In this document: in pieces, positions 35,773 to 47,659 of the stretch
How positions within the stretch are numbered: the stretch's first letter is position 1
How the letters are laid out: every line of letters starts with the position of its first letter
Source: Cricetulus griseus
Taxonomy: Eukaryota; Chordata; Mammalia; Rodentia; Cricetidae
Direction of reading: 5' to 3'
NCBI RefSeq assembly: GCF_003668045.3
Contig: NW_023276807.1
Span: forward strand, 262,899,599-262,963,598
DNA length: 64,000 nt
Made by a program: the position numbers and the translations under genes
The notes under the pieces: model-generated
Seen by the model: only the letters and a program-made list of their open reading frames with translations
The model's database searches: none
Told to the model about the DNA's origin: nothing

Positions 35773-36694
35773 AAAAGTGGTCTCTTACAAATGCATGGTC
35801 CTTGGAGAATGCTAAGAGCCAGGATCTCCTAAGCTAATTCGGAGCATGAGGGTAGGGGAGAGGGAGCTGGCAGAATGTGAGGAAGAGGAGGAGGAGGAGG
35901 AGGGGAGAGGAGGAAATGGAGGAGCAGAAAGGATGAGTTGGGGGAAGAATAGAGGAGAGCAGGATGAGAGATACCATAACAGAGGGAGCCATTATAGGTC
36001 CGAGGAGAGATCTGGCACTAGGAAGATTTCCAGAGATCTACAAGGATGACACCAACTGACAATCTAGGCAATGGCAGAGAGGCTACCCTAAATGCCCTTC
36101 CCCTTTAATGAGACTGATGACTAATTTATATGCCATCCTAGAGCCCTCGTCCAGTGGCTGATGGAAGCAGAGGAGACACCCACACTGAACTGAACTCTGG
36201 AACCCAGTTGTAGAGAGAGAGAAATGACGATCAAGGGATGAGGACCAGGCTGGTGAATCCACAGAAACAGCTGATATGAACAAGAGGGAGCACAAGACCC
36301 CCAGTCTGCTGTCTGGGAGGCCATCATGGGACTTATCCAGACCCCTGAAAGTGGATGTCAACGCGGCCTGGGCACCCTATGGGGTCTCTGGTAGTGGATC
36401 AGTATTTTTCCCTGGTGTAAGGGACTTTGAGAGCCCATCCCACATGAAGGGATGCTCTCTGGTCCTGGACACATGGGGGAGGGCCTAGGATGATGTTGTG
36501 GAATTTGGGGATCCCGGTGGAGGGACCTACACTCTATGGGGAGCAGAGGGGGGAGAAGTGAGGAGTCTCATAGGGGGTTCGGGGAGAGGGAGAAGGGATT
36601 GACTATGAAATTATAATTTTGTAAAAATTACAGAAAAAGTGAAAACACCATTCTCTTCCGCCCGTCCCCCTCCCCCCAAAAGTGTTCTCTTATA
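35773..36694 (+). mobile_element. L1 3'-UTR-only insertion (type 1) with 17-bp TSD
   Basis: The insert runs 35790 to about 36677. It contains only 3' UTR, starting at 'gcatggtccttggagaatgc' and including a (GGA)n tract at 35884-35905. TSDs are aaaagtggtctcttaca (35773-35789) and aaaagtgttctcttata (36678-36694), 15 of 17 identical. After the usual L1 end (~36645) about 30 bp of C/T-rich non-L1 sequence precede the right TSD. Open frames across it (35846-36049, 36083-36361) are purine-tract artefacts. Confidence 0.88.
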
Positions 36695-38995
36695 GTTGTT
36701 TCTAAGGCTTGGATACTGTGCAAAAATTAACTTTGACTTTTCTAGAGACCTCTAACATGGCTCAGGATATGATTCGGGCTTTGGCAGTTAGTTAATATAA
36801 ATCCCACAGAATGGTTCTCATTGATGAATATTTATTGACTTTTTGAAATTATCACAAGAAACATCCCCTGACACTGTCACAATTTTCTTCTGAAAGAATG
36901 ACTCTGAGAAGCTTCACCATCATGCTTGGGACCTTCTCTCTGTCTACACAATCACCACCTAATAAAATTATAAGTTTCTATGTTTATGCACCTGATATAA
37001 TACAGATATATATGTCTGGTCACTGTTGCATTTCTAAACCAAATAAAATGATACAGATGTCCTATGCATATTAACACACCAGTCCTCTAATACTCAATGC
37101 TTCCCTCGAGTTTCTCTAACTACCAAGGTCAGGATTATTCTAAAAAATGAATTAATTTTTGACATGAAGTGACATCCATACATTATTTGAATTGCCCCAA
37201 CTAAAAATTATCACTGTTGTCTATAATATTTTTCAATATTTTCAATATTCATACTTAAATAATTATTTTTATTCTAACAAACAATATTGACTCAGACTAT
37301 GTGGATGTTAAAAGAGAGATTAAATAAGCATATAATTGATAAAATTATGTTTTATCAAGATGGACTTTATCCAAATTGTCTGTAGATAATTATCTTTTTG
37401 AAAATCCAGCTTCATATCTTATCCACTTATAAGATTACATATTAATGAGGAGAAAATGTAAGTTAGATTGTCCTTGCTGTTTCATAGTATTTTTAAAAAC
37501 CATTAATTTTATTATGGCTTTATGTTTATTCACAGTGAAAAAATTTCTTCTCTACTGCCATCATAGAAACATTTTTTGAGCTGGAGTAAATTTTTGCTTT
37601 CAATTTCTCCAATGCATGTACACAAACTTTATATGTAATTTCGGTTGTCACACAAGATATTAAAATATGTAAGAATATTATTAAAGAATTAATTACATCA
37701 ACAATGTTAATGCTTCATCAAGGTTATAGTTAATTTAAATTGCTTTTTATTCATTCTTTTGAAAGTACTTGTTGATGAAGAATTCTGTGAGCACTGGAAC
37801 AGCTTCCAGACTGTATGCTAGTTCATAACAACATGGAAGAAGCTTCACTTACAATTAATTATATGCCATTAGTGAAAATAAAAACAGAATGGCAAAGATA
37901 ATCTACTTGTCTTAGGCAGGAAAAAGCTTAGACTTCAGAGAAGTATTGAAATAGTTTAAACTGTATTCTCAAGGATCCACAGACTCAATTGAAATTCTCC
38001 TTTGTTTCTCTTTAGAGTTGAGAGCGTGTGAGGAGAGCCAAATTTTTTTTGTGTTTGATTTTCCTCGAAACATGACCTGTTTGAAAATGGTGACTGGCTA
38101 CTGCACCCTTAGATTTATCTTTGTCTTCAGGTTACTCCTTTTTGAAGTTTTAACATTGCAGTGAAAACTCTAGACTTAATTGGGACCTTGTTTCTAGTGC
38201 AGATATTTTAGTGTTGATGTCCCATGTTGAAGGGTCTTTGTCAGGGCCTGCTGATTTGTCTGGTCTGTACCTGAGAGGGGGGAGTGTGGATTGAGTAAAG
38301 AAACAGGCTAGAGACAGAAGATAGAGTTTGGAGGGCATCCCAATTAATATTGGGATCTGCCTTACGTTTATTGCTCATAATTCTTATATATCACTACCAA
38401 TAAATGGGGGGAAAGGGAAAACACTTCTCTACCATGATACAAGGAACAAACAGACTTCATTACTTCTTTAATTCTCCAAATATTTAGTAACAACACCTTA
38501 GATCAAACCTCTTGTTATCTGGCCTTGAGAATAAAGACATCTAGTAACCACAACTTAGAACAAATATTCTGTTATCTAGGTAAGACACCCCCACCTTAGG
38601 AAAAACATCCTTCTGTAGGGACATTTTAGACCTTTAGGTTGTAGGCCTTCAATCTTGAAAGAGCAAGTATTGTTTTGAAATCTGTGGCCTTAAGTCAATA
38701 GAGAAGGGAGGAATTTTGGTAGGCTGCAACATTTTTGTTCTACAATGTACCTGAAAATTTACTCTTTTGTGTAAGAATTGTCTACATCTTTTGATGGGCT
38801 CAATTTTCTTGACATGGAAATTGAAAATTACCCATACTAGGCAGTGAATTCTCATGTCTTTAGATCTCTATGTCTGTTTCTTATAAGGTCTTTAAAGTAT
38901 TTCCATCAACAATTAAAATAAGCTATCAATATCCTAACATTTTATGCTATTTATTACTTATTTTCAAAGTAGTAAATGCGATGGACAAATGTATG
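36695..38995. other. Unassigned A+T-rich DNA
   Basis: No supported gene or repeat over about 2.3 kb. Short reverse frames at 38150-38338 and 38649-38855 lack domains. Confidence 0.45.
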
Positions 38996-39010
38996 AAATA
39001 TTTATAAACT
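38996..39010. repeat. Target-site duplication, left copy
   Basis: aaatatttataaact, identical to 42643-42657. Confidence 0.92.
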
Positions 39011-39228
39011 TAGGTTTTATGTACTTATAAATAATATAGAGAGCATGCTAATTAAAAAAATCAGAAATGAAAAGGGGAATATAACAATGGACACTCAGGG
39101 TATACTTGAAAACCAGTACTCCACAAAATTCAAAATACTAAAGGAATTTGAAAATTTTCTGCATAAATATCACTAACCAAAATTAAATCAAGAACAGATA
39201 AGGAATTTAAATAGATTCATAACCCCTA

Positions 39229-39438
39229 ATGAAAGAGAAACAGTCATCAAATTCTCCCAAACAAAAAAGCCCAAGGCCAGAAGGTTTTAGTGCAGAATTC
39301 TATCAGAAATTCAAAGAACAGCTAATACCAATACCCCTCAAATTGTTCCACACAATAGAAGCAGAAGTGATATTGTCAAACTCTTTTTACAAGACTGTAA
39401 TTACTTTGGTACCCAAACAACACAAAGACACAACTTAG
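39229..39438 (+). pseudogene. L1 ORF2 fragment, start of RT region
   Basis: A 69-codon open stretch (GFSAEFYQKF ... IPLKLFHTIEAEVIL ... LVPKQHKDTT) from the N-terminal side of the RT domain. The frame ends at a stop at 39436-39438 and resumes after indels. Confidence 0.85.
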
Positions 39439-39575
39439 AAATAGGGCTACAGACAAATCTCCCTCATGGACATTGATTCAAAAATACTCAACAAAATACT
39501 GGAAAATCAAACACAAGAACATATCAGAAATATCATCCACCATGATCAAGTAGGCTTCATCCTAGAGATGCAGGG

Positions 39576-40025
39576 ATGGTTCAACATACAGAAATCCATC
39601 AATGTAATCCACCATATAAACAAACTCAAAAGAAAAACCACATGATCATCTCACTAGATGCTGAAAAAGCCTATGACAAAATCCAACACCCAATCATGAT
39701 AAAAGTTCTGGAGAGATCAGGGATAACAGGAACACACCTAAGCATAATAAAAACAATATACAGCAAGCCAACAGCCAACATCAAACTAAATGGAGAGGAA
39801 CTCAATGTGATTCCTCTAAAATCAGGAACAAGACAAGGCTGTCTACTATCCCCATATCTCATCAATAATGTACTTGCAGTTCTAGCTAGAGCAATAAGAC
39901 AACAAAAGGAGATGAAGGTGATAAAAATTGGAAAGGAAGAGTTCAAAATTTCACTATTTGCAGATGATATGATAGTTTACATAAGTGACCAGAAAAACAC
40001 TACTGGGGATCCCCCAAAGCTGTAA
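39576..40025 (+). pseudogene. L1 ORF2 reverse transcriptase core fragment
   Basis: The longest L1 frame here (149 codons). It holds MIISLDAEKAYDKIQHP (first RT Asp), LKSGTRQGCLLSPYL (the S-GTRQGC-LSP motif) and FADDMIVYISD at residues 128-138, whose Asp-Asp pair is the RT active site. Full L1 ORF2 is about 1,280 residues, so this is a fraction. The upstream and downstream pieces are out of frame or behind stops. Confidence 0.9.
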
Positions 40026-40173
40026 AACACCATCAGCAAAGTGGCAGGATAAAAATTAACTCAAAACAAAATCAGGAGCCCTATAATACGCAGACTGTAA
40101 GAGGGCTGAGAAAGAAATCAGAGAAACATTACCCTTTACCATAGCCACAAACAACATAAAATATCTTGCAGTA

Positions 40174-40428
40174 ATGCTAACAGGACAAGTGAAAGACCTG
40201 TATAATAAGAACTTTGAGTTTTTAAAGAAAGAAATTAAAGAAGTTACACAAAAATTGAAAGATCTCCCACCCTCTTGGATAGGTAGGATCAACCAAGTAA
40301 AAATGGCAATCTTTCCAAAAGCATTCCACATATTCAATGCAATCCCTATCAAAATACCAGACAATTCTTCACAGACCTTGAAAGGACAATACAAAACTTT
40401 ATATGGAAAAACAAAACATTCAGAATAG
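40174..40428 (+). pseudogene. L1 ORF2 fragment, region downstream of RT
   Basis: An 84-codon stretch including VKDLYNKNFEFLKKEIKEV and WIGRINQVKMAIFPKAFHIF, typical of ORF2 after the RT core. A stop follows the 'TKHSE' end, which is frameshifted relative to other copies. Confidence 0.85.
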
Positions 40429-41333
40429 CCAAAACAACCCAGTACAATAAAGCAACTTCTGGAGGCATCACCCTCCTTGACTTCAAGCTATATTATAGGG
40501 CCATAGACTTGAAAACAGCTTGGTATTGGCATAAAAGTAGACAGGTAGATCAATGGAATTGAACTGAAAACCCTGATACTAAACCACACACTTAAGAACA
40601 ACTAATTTTTGACAAAGAAGCTAAAGTTATACAATGGAATAAAGAAAGCCTCTTTAACAAATGGTGCTGGCATAACTGGGTGTTGACATATAGAACATTG
40701 CAGATAGATCATATCTATTGCCATGCAGAAAATGTAAGAGGAAGAGGATCAAAGACCTCAACATCAATACAGCCACGCTGAATCCCTTAGAACAGAAAGT
40801 GGGAGGTACCCTTGAAGGAATTGGTACAGGAGACTGTTTCCTGAAAACAACACCAGTAGCACAGACATTGAGATCAACAATTAATAAATGGGACCTTCTG
40901 AAAGTGAGAAGCTTCTATCCTTATAGGCTAGAAAAGGGCACAGTCAGTAAGACAAAATGCTAGCCCACAGAATGGGAAAATATATTCACCAACCCCATAT
41001 CTGACAGAGGGCTGATTTACAAAATATACAATGAATTCAAGAAGATAGACACCAAAATAAGAAGCAATGTAATTAAAAAGTGCGGTGTAGAACTAAATAG
41101 AGAATTTTCAATAGAGAAATCTAAAATGGACAAAAGACAGTTAAAAAATTGCTCAACATCCTTAGCCATCAGGGAAATGCAAATCAAAACAACTCTGAGA
41201 TACCATCTTACCCTGTCAGAATGGCTAAAATCAAAAATACCAATGACAGTCTATGCTGGAGAATATGTGGAGAAACAGGGACAATCCTCCATTGCTGGTG
41301 GGTGTGTAAATTTTATGACTACTTTGTAACTCA

Positions 41334-41675
41334 GTGTGGAGTTTTCTCAGGAAAATAGGAATCAATATACCTCAAGATCCAGCAATTCCCCTCTTGGTCA
41401 TATACCCAAAGAATACACATTTATACAACAAGGACATATGTTCAGGTTTGTTCATACCAGCATTGATTTTAATAGCCACAACCTGGAAGCAACCTAGTTG
41501 TCCCTCAACTGAAGAATGGATGGAGAAAATGTATTACATTTACACAATGGGTGGGGGCAATGGAATCTTGAAATTCACAGGCAAGTGGATGGAACTGGAA
41601 GAAAACATCATCAGTGAGGTAACCCAATCACAGAAAGAGGAGCAAGGCATGTACTCATTCATATATGGATATTAG
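41334..41675 (+). pseudogene. L1 ORF2 C-terminal end fragment
   Basis: A 113-codon frame ending at the natural ORF2 stop. It contains GINIPQDPAIPLLVIYPKN, an ATTWKQPSCPSTEEWMEKMY segment and KWMELEENIISEVTQSQKE. It overlaps in another frame the Cys-containing piece at 41126-41358, so a frameshift lies near 41320-41340. Confidence 0.88.
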
Positions 41676-42642
41676 ACCTTGAGCAAAGGACTCCTAGCCT
41701 ACAATCTACACCATCAGAGAAACTAGGAAACAAGGAGGACCCCAAGAGAAGAATACATGGTCACCTGATGAAGGGGAGGAGGACAAGGATCCCTGAGCAA
41801 ATTTGGAGCACAGGGGGAGAGACGAGGGAGGTGAAAGGATGAGAGAGAGAAAAGCTGAGGGTGGGAAGGAAAGCAAGAGAACTGACATAGGGGAGGAATA
41901 GAGGAGGGCAAGAAAGGAGATGCCTTGATAGAGGGAGCCAGTATAGGTTTGGAGAGAGTTATGGCACAGGGGAAATGTTAGTGGATCCAGAGAGATGACC
42001 CCAACTAAGAATCTAGGCAGTGGTGGAGAGGCTGACTTTGTTGCCCTTCCCATATTATGAGATTGATGACTACCTTGGTTGCCATTCTTAGAGCCTTCAT
42101 CCAGTAGTTGATCGAAGCAGAAACAGTTACCCATAGCTTAACACTGAGCCATACTCTTAGAATAGAGTTGAGGAGAGGGAGGATGAGCAAAGGAGCCAAG
42201 GATATGTTGGAGAAACCAGCAGAAACAGTTGACCTGACCTACTGATAGCATGGAGACCCTAGTCATAAAGCTGGGGAACCACTATTGGACCGAACCAAGC
42301 CCTCTGACTGTGGGTGCCAGCTAGGAGGCACGGGCAGTCTATGGGACCTGTAACAGTGGAGCCAATGTTTATCCCCAGAGTACAAATGGTCTTTGGGAGC
42401 CCATTCCCAAAGTAGTGATTCTATTGCATCCCAGATATGTGATGGAGGGCCTGGTCCCTCCCCAAAATGATGTGAACTACTTTGATGATCCCCCATGTAG
42501 GGCCTCACTATCTTTGGGGAGTGGGTGGGGTGTGGCTTGGGGGGGTCAGTGGGTAGCATTGGAGGATGGGAGGGCAAGGGAATGGGGGTATTGATATGTA
42601 AATAAGAGTGCTTCTAAAATAAAAAAATATTTAAAGTAGAAA

Positions 42643-42657
42643 AAATATTTATAAACT
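42643..42657. repeat. Target-site duplication, right copy
   Basis: aaatatttataaact, identical to 38996-39010. Confidence 0.92.
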
Positions 42658-43040
42658 GGATAACAATGTTAGCATTTCCATATTAATTTCAACTTTCTCA
42701 ATAGTTGTGATGTAGAGAGTTTGATATTTTTTGTTGTCTTCATGAGCCCTAACACACATTGTTACCAATTTCTGTAAAAAGTAGGCTAGGACACATCAGT
42801 AGTAGTCTCAGCATAGTACTTGGATACTCACCATCTCCTATAAATTATACTTAATAAATGTGGCAAAGGAAATGATAACTAAGGTTCTAACTTAGACATT
42901 TACTAAACACTACACATGTAACAGTTATTATAGACTTTTGTGACTTATTCCCTTTGAAAACATTTTCATCAGATGGATAATCTTGCTTAGCAAGATGATG
43001 AGATAAAGGATTATCTAGAATATTAATAAATCACTCCTAT
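42658..43040. other. Unassigned A+T-rich DNA
   Basis: No recognised feature. Confidence 0.4.
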
Positions 43041-43049
43041 GTCTTTGAG

Positions 43050-43320
43050 CTTTTCTGTGAATCATTTTTAGAAAGGACTGTGAAATATGGGGATGTCTGC
43101 CATGAATGCAACAAGAGCTACCCAAACACTAGAGTCGGAGTGTGGATGAAATTAGGAGAATTGATTGAGGAAGTTCCTTACCCTCTTTCCATGATGTGAG
43201 ATGTTCCCTTTGCCTTGTTTTACCCTTTATGAAGATCTGAAACCATGAGACAAACTACATCTTTTGCTAACTTATTTCAATCAGGTGTTTGCTACACCAA
43301 CAGAAGCTAGTACATATGAT
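43050..43320 (+). mobile_element. Possible fourth copy of the old dispersed repeat
   Basis: Ends with 'ctgaaaccatgagacaaact' then 'caatcaggtgtttgctacac' and 'agaagctagtacat', in the order seen at the end of the repeats at 17295 and 18295. The left part is not clearly alignable. Confidence 0.3.
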
Positions 43321-44350
43321 TTAGTGAAAAAATACATAGCAACCACCTAGGTTGAGAGCAATTGTTAGAAAAATGTGTGGAGATTTATTAAAACATATAC
43401 TTTCTGGAGAGTTGTAATTTTAAATATTTGACATTGTAGTTAAATTACTCAAACAGAGCTATAAACACTTAAAGCCCAATCATAAGTTGACTCTTGTTGA
43501 AAAGAAAGAAAAGACACATTAAAGAAGAAGCACATGTAAACAGGACTACTTTTCAGAATTGGCGATATTGTATTAAAATTTCCATGGTAAACAAACTCAT
43601 GTACATTTTAAAAGTGTATTTAAATATTAAATATATGAACTTGAACATGTGATTGCTATTAAGAAGACTTAGAAAACCTCTAATCTCTTTTGTGAAAGTT
43701 TAGAAATAAGGAAGGCCTAGGAACTAGAGATGCTCACGTGTAAGTGCAAGAATGTGGGTCGCAGCTCATGACTTGATATTCCTTCCTTCTGTTTTTTTTT
43801 TTTTTTTTTTTTTTTTCTGTAGCTAGGTTTTCAATGGTATGGATAATTTATATCCACCTTGTTGAGGGTAATATTCTTCACTGTTTACTGATTCAAAGAC
43901 TCATCTCTCCTACAAACTGTCTAACAGATACACTCAGACATGTAGTTATGCCTGTATTTTGCCAGCTATCTGGACATCGCTTAGATTTATCTAGTAGACA
44001 CATAGTAAACAGCATAGTTATGTCAAAAATGTAGTTATGTTTAGATTTACTTGTAGCAATTACTCAAATTTTTATATTATAATAAATAGGCCATAGAAAA
44101 GAAAGGGGGAAAGTATCAAAAATCATGAGTTGCTTGGTTAGAGTTGATGATACCAGTATGAACTTACATTTAACATAATATAGATATAATTAGGTAGGAA
44201 ATTATTGTAAATGTGTACTCTTGTGAGCTAGAGGACACATGAATATTTTTTTGTTCTGATTCAAATAGAAAGAATAACACAGTCAACACTAGTAGGAAAG
44301 ATGCTTCCCATCCTTTAAGAATGAGCTATTAAGAAAACTTGCTTATATAG
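43321..44350. other. Unassigned DNA with a T24-like homopolymer
   Basis: A poly(T) run lies at about 43792-43816. No SINE body was found next to it. The 66-codon frame at 43834-44034 has no domain. Confidence 0.4.
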
Positions 44351-45948
44351 TTTTTCTTTTTTTATCTAAATTCTTTAATTACTACTCATATTTACATATC
44401 CATGCCCCCATTCCATCACTCTCCCACCCTCCAATGTTCCCCACCAACCCACCCACCAACCCATCCTCCAACTCCTTCCCAGGGATAGTGAGGCCCTCTA
44501 CCAGGGACCTTAAAACTCTATCATATCATTTGGGGGAGGGCCTAGGCCCTCCTTGTTGTATCTTGGCCTAGGAACGCTCCATAGGGAATAGGCTCCCAAA
44601 GTCCATTTGTGCTCTAGGGATAAACACTGGCTCCACTGTTAGAGGTCCCATAGATTGTCTTGGCCTTTTAGCTGGCAACCACATTCAGAGGGTTTGGTTC
44701 GGTCCAATGCTGTTTCCCCAGCTTTATGACTAGGGTCTCCGTGCTATCACTAGATCAGGCCAACTGTTTCTGTGGGATTCTCCAGCATAGTCTTGGCTCC
44801 TTTGCTCATCCCTCCTCCCTCTCCACAATTGGATTCCATTATTATGGTTCAGTGCTTAGTTGTGGGTGACTGTGCTTCAAACAGCTACTGGATGATGGCT
44901 ACTGGATGGAATGGTAACCAAGTTAGACACCAATCTCATTATAGGGGAAGGGCATCAATGTAATTTTCTCTATCACTGCTTGGATTCATTGTTGGGGTCA
45001 TCCCCGTGGATCCCCTAACATTTCCCCTGTGCCAGATCTCTCTATATACCTGTACTGTCTCTGTCTATCAAGGCATCTCCTTTCTTGCCCTCCTCTATTC
45101 CTCCCCTGTCTCAGTCCTCTTGTTCTCCTCCCCGCTTCTTTTCTTCCCTTCCCACCTCCTTACTCTCCACCCCTGCCCTGTGCTCTCACATTGTTCAGGG
45201 GTTCTTGTCTCCCCTTCTTTGAGGGACTATGCAGTCTTCTCTTGGGGTCCTCCTTGTTTCATATGTCCTCTCGCAGTGTGGATTGTAGACTGGTAATCCT
45301 TTGCTCTATGTCTAAAAATCCAATATGAGTGAGTACATACCATTTTTATTTTTTTGTGGTTGTGTTACTTTACTCATGAAGGTTTCTTCTAGTTATATCC
45401 ATTTGTTTGCAAATTTCAAGATTCCAGTGTTTTTTTCTGATAAGTAGTACTCCATTGTGTAAATATACCACATTTTCTCTATCCATTCTTCAGTTGAGGT
45501 GCATCTAGGTTGCTTCCAGGTTTGGGCTATTATAAATAATGCTGCTATGAACATGGTTGAACATATGTCCTTGTTGAATGAGTGTGCATTCTTTGGGTAT
45601 ATGCCCAAGAGAGGAATTGCTGGATCTTGAGGTAGACTGATTCCCATCTTCCTGAGAAACCTCCATTTCCAAAGTGGTTGTAGAAGGTTACACTCCCACC
45701 AGCAATTGAGAATTGTTCCTCTTTCTCCACATCCTCTCCATCATAAGCTGTCATTGGTGTTTTTGATTTTAGCCATTCTGACAGGAATAAGATGTTATCT
45801 CAGAGTTATTTTGATTTGCATTTCCCTCACGGCTAAGGATGTTGAGCACGTTCTAAAGTGTCTTTCAGGCATTTTAGATTCCTTTGTTGAGAATTTCCTA
45901 TTTAGTTCTGCCCTCCACTTTTTAATTGCATTGTTTGGTGTTTTAATA
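44351..45948 (-). mobile_element. Reverse-strand L1: ORF2 C-terminal end and full type 2 3' UTR
   Basis: On the reverse strand it is truncated within ORF2 at about 45948 (the Thr-Pro-Asn-Asn-Ala-Ile-Lys-Lys segment), reaches the ORF2 end near 45310 and ends at an A-rich tail at 44351. The 84-codon piece at 45393-45647 (GISLPQDPAIPLLGIYPKN ...) is well preserved. The pyrimidine-rich forward strand of the 3' UTR yields artefactual frames at 45006-45328. No TSD could be fixed. Confidence 0.92.
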
Positions 45949-46457
45949 ATCAAAATAATGTGGTTACTTTGGGGTACAAAACCTCATAAACCCCTCATCA
46001 GCCACGTGATCAAATTAATATTCTCACAGTAGTAACACAGTCATAAATATTCATGGGGATATTGACTTATACTTTCATATTAATTCTATGAAACAGCTTA
46101 ACCACTGCCAAATTGCCAAGACAAAACTTCAAAATAAAATAAAAGTTGAGGTATAATCTAACCAGTTCTCTCCGAAAGTGTCAAAGTCAACAAAACAAGA
46201 TTATTAGCACAGGAAGGTCTAAACACCATGATGAGAACACAGTATGGTACTTACATGCAACTTTGGAAGAGGAGATGGAGAATGAGAGCACTAGGTTTAA
46301 CAAAGTTTTTTTTTTTTTCAAAATTTATAAGTTATTTAAAGGCTCAATATAATATACCCATTACTTGAAATTTTGAGGAGTTCCCTGACTGCCTCTAGTA
46401 TTGTAAGTCATTCATACTTAGTATTATTCCTGATAATATAGATACACTATCCCTAAA
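45949..46457. other. Unassigned A+T-rich DNA
   Basis: No recognised feature. Confidence 0.4.
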
Positions 46458-46585
46458 TGAGAAGCTGGCATTCTGACATGTCCTTATAATCCAAACCCTT
46501 GGGAGGAATTCAGGAAGACCAAATATTCATGGGTTAGCTTGAGATCCCCAGGGAGAATCTTTTAAAAATAATTCTGAAACATTTA
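46458..46585 (+). mobile_element. Possible very diverged B1/B4-like SINE
   Basis: 'ttataatccaaacccttggg' and 'gggttagcttgagatcccc' sit at B1-like spacing before an A-rich end. Divergence is high. Confidence 0.35.
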
Positions 46586-47592
46586 TCTACCTATCTTTTC
46601 TTAATGTATTGATGTATACTATGGTATTTCACACATCCAAATGTCAAAATGCTCATAACAAAAAGATTATCACTACTGCAATATTATATACAACTAATTA
46701 TTATGACTGACAGGCTGGCAGATAAGATTAATTTAGCATTATAATCTAGTATTGATTTTATTTTGGATAAACTCATCTTGATTTCTCCACCATTGTCTAT
46801 TTGTCACTATTTAAAAGTGGGTAACAATAGATTCATAAAGAATTTTAAAATTTTTACCATATGTCTACAATGTATTTATTGGCAGTTTATCACCTTGGAT
46901 GAATAGAATAAATGTGATAAAATGAAAGGTAATAAAATTAATATTATTAGACTCCCCAGAAAACTCAGGCCTCTGGTTCCTTGCCACGAGTCAGGCATCT
47001 GACTTCTAGTGACTAGGACAAGGTCATGGCAAGCATGTGTTACTGTCATGGCTGCCGAAATGGGGAGCTGGTCCCTTCAAAATGAAAGAATAAGATTAAC
47101 ATCAATCCCCTGTCTTAGTCAAGGACATATTATCTAATTGATGAAATAAAGTAAAGTAAAGTAATTACTTTACTCAAATTAAAGTAAGATATACATTTGA
47201 TAATAAACTGCTCAGTACTGAATGAATAGAAATGGTTTCTTGAAAATCAATATCTATTTTATGCATTTAATAATGAGTTTGAGTAACACCTTTCAAAGTA
47301 CATTGCCAACACATTTCTTTTCTCCATGTGTTACAGTCTTATAAGTCTTTCATCTTTCTTGCTCCCTATTTGTCTTTCCTATTTATATTTCATAGTAATA
47401 GCAATCATTTTACAGACTTGTAAGATTATTTGCAAGATTTAAACCTAAGTGGTCTACATAGGAAAAAACATACAATTAATCAGTAATATTAATGGTAATT
47501 ATGATAAATCTTACCTAGTAATGGCCAATTAGATATTTGCTTATTCTATTAGGTGCAGAGTCCTAATCCCAATTTTACTTTTTGTTGCATTA

Positions 47593-47600
<8 letters not shown>
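46586..47600. other. Unassigned A+T-rich DNA
   Basis: No recognised feature. Confidence 0.4.

Positions 47601-47632
<32 letters not shown>
47601..47632. repeat. (AT)n microsatellite
   Basis: About 16 AT units. Confidence 0.95.
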
Positions 47633-47638
<6 letters not shown>

Positions 47639-47659
47639 AACAGCTAATTCAAGGATTTA

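Larger units (their letters stand above)
39011..42642 (+). mobile_element. L1, 5'-truncated in ORF2, longest uninterrupted copy
   Basis: About 3.63 kb bracketed by a perfect 15-bp TSD. Truncation lies upstream of the RT domain ('aaaatcagaaatgaaaaggg' near 39058). ORF2 then runs through RT, the C-terminal region and the Cys-rich end to a stop at 41673-41675, followed by a type 2 3' UTR of about 970 bp and an A-rich tail. Several frameshifts and stops split ORF2, so it is dead. The first 40 bp or so after the TSD are poorly alignable. Some 3' UTR parts are strongly G-rich on this strand (42516-42553). Confidence 0.95.

Noticed and set aside
41706..42134. 142-codon reverse frame rich in Ser, Leu and Pro
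   Set aside because: Antisense of the purine-rich L1 3' UTR; composition alone keeps it open.
43792..43816. Poly(T) run as the tail of a reverse-strand SINE or retrocopy
   Set aside because: Neither side contains a recognisable SINE or mRNA-like body.
45006..45328. 96- and 99-codon forward frames
   Set aside because: Pyrimidine-rich strand of a reverse-oriented L1 3' UTR, in two overlapping frames with no domain.
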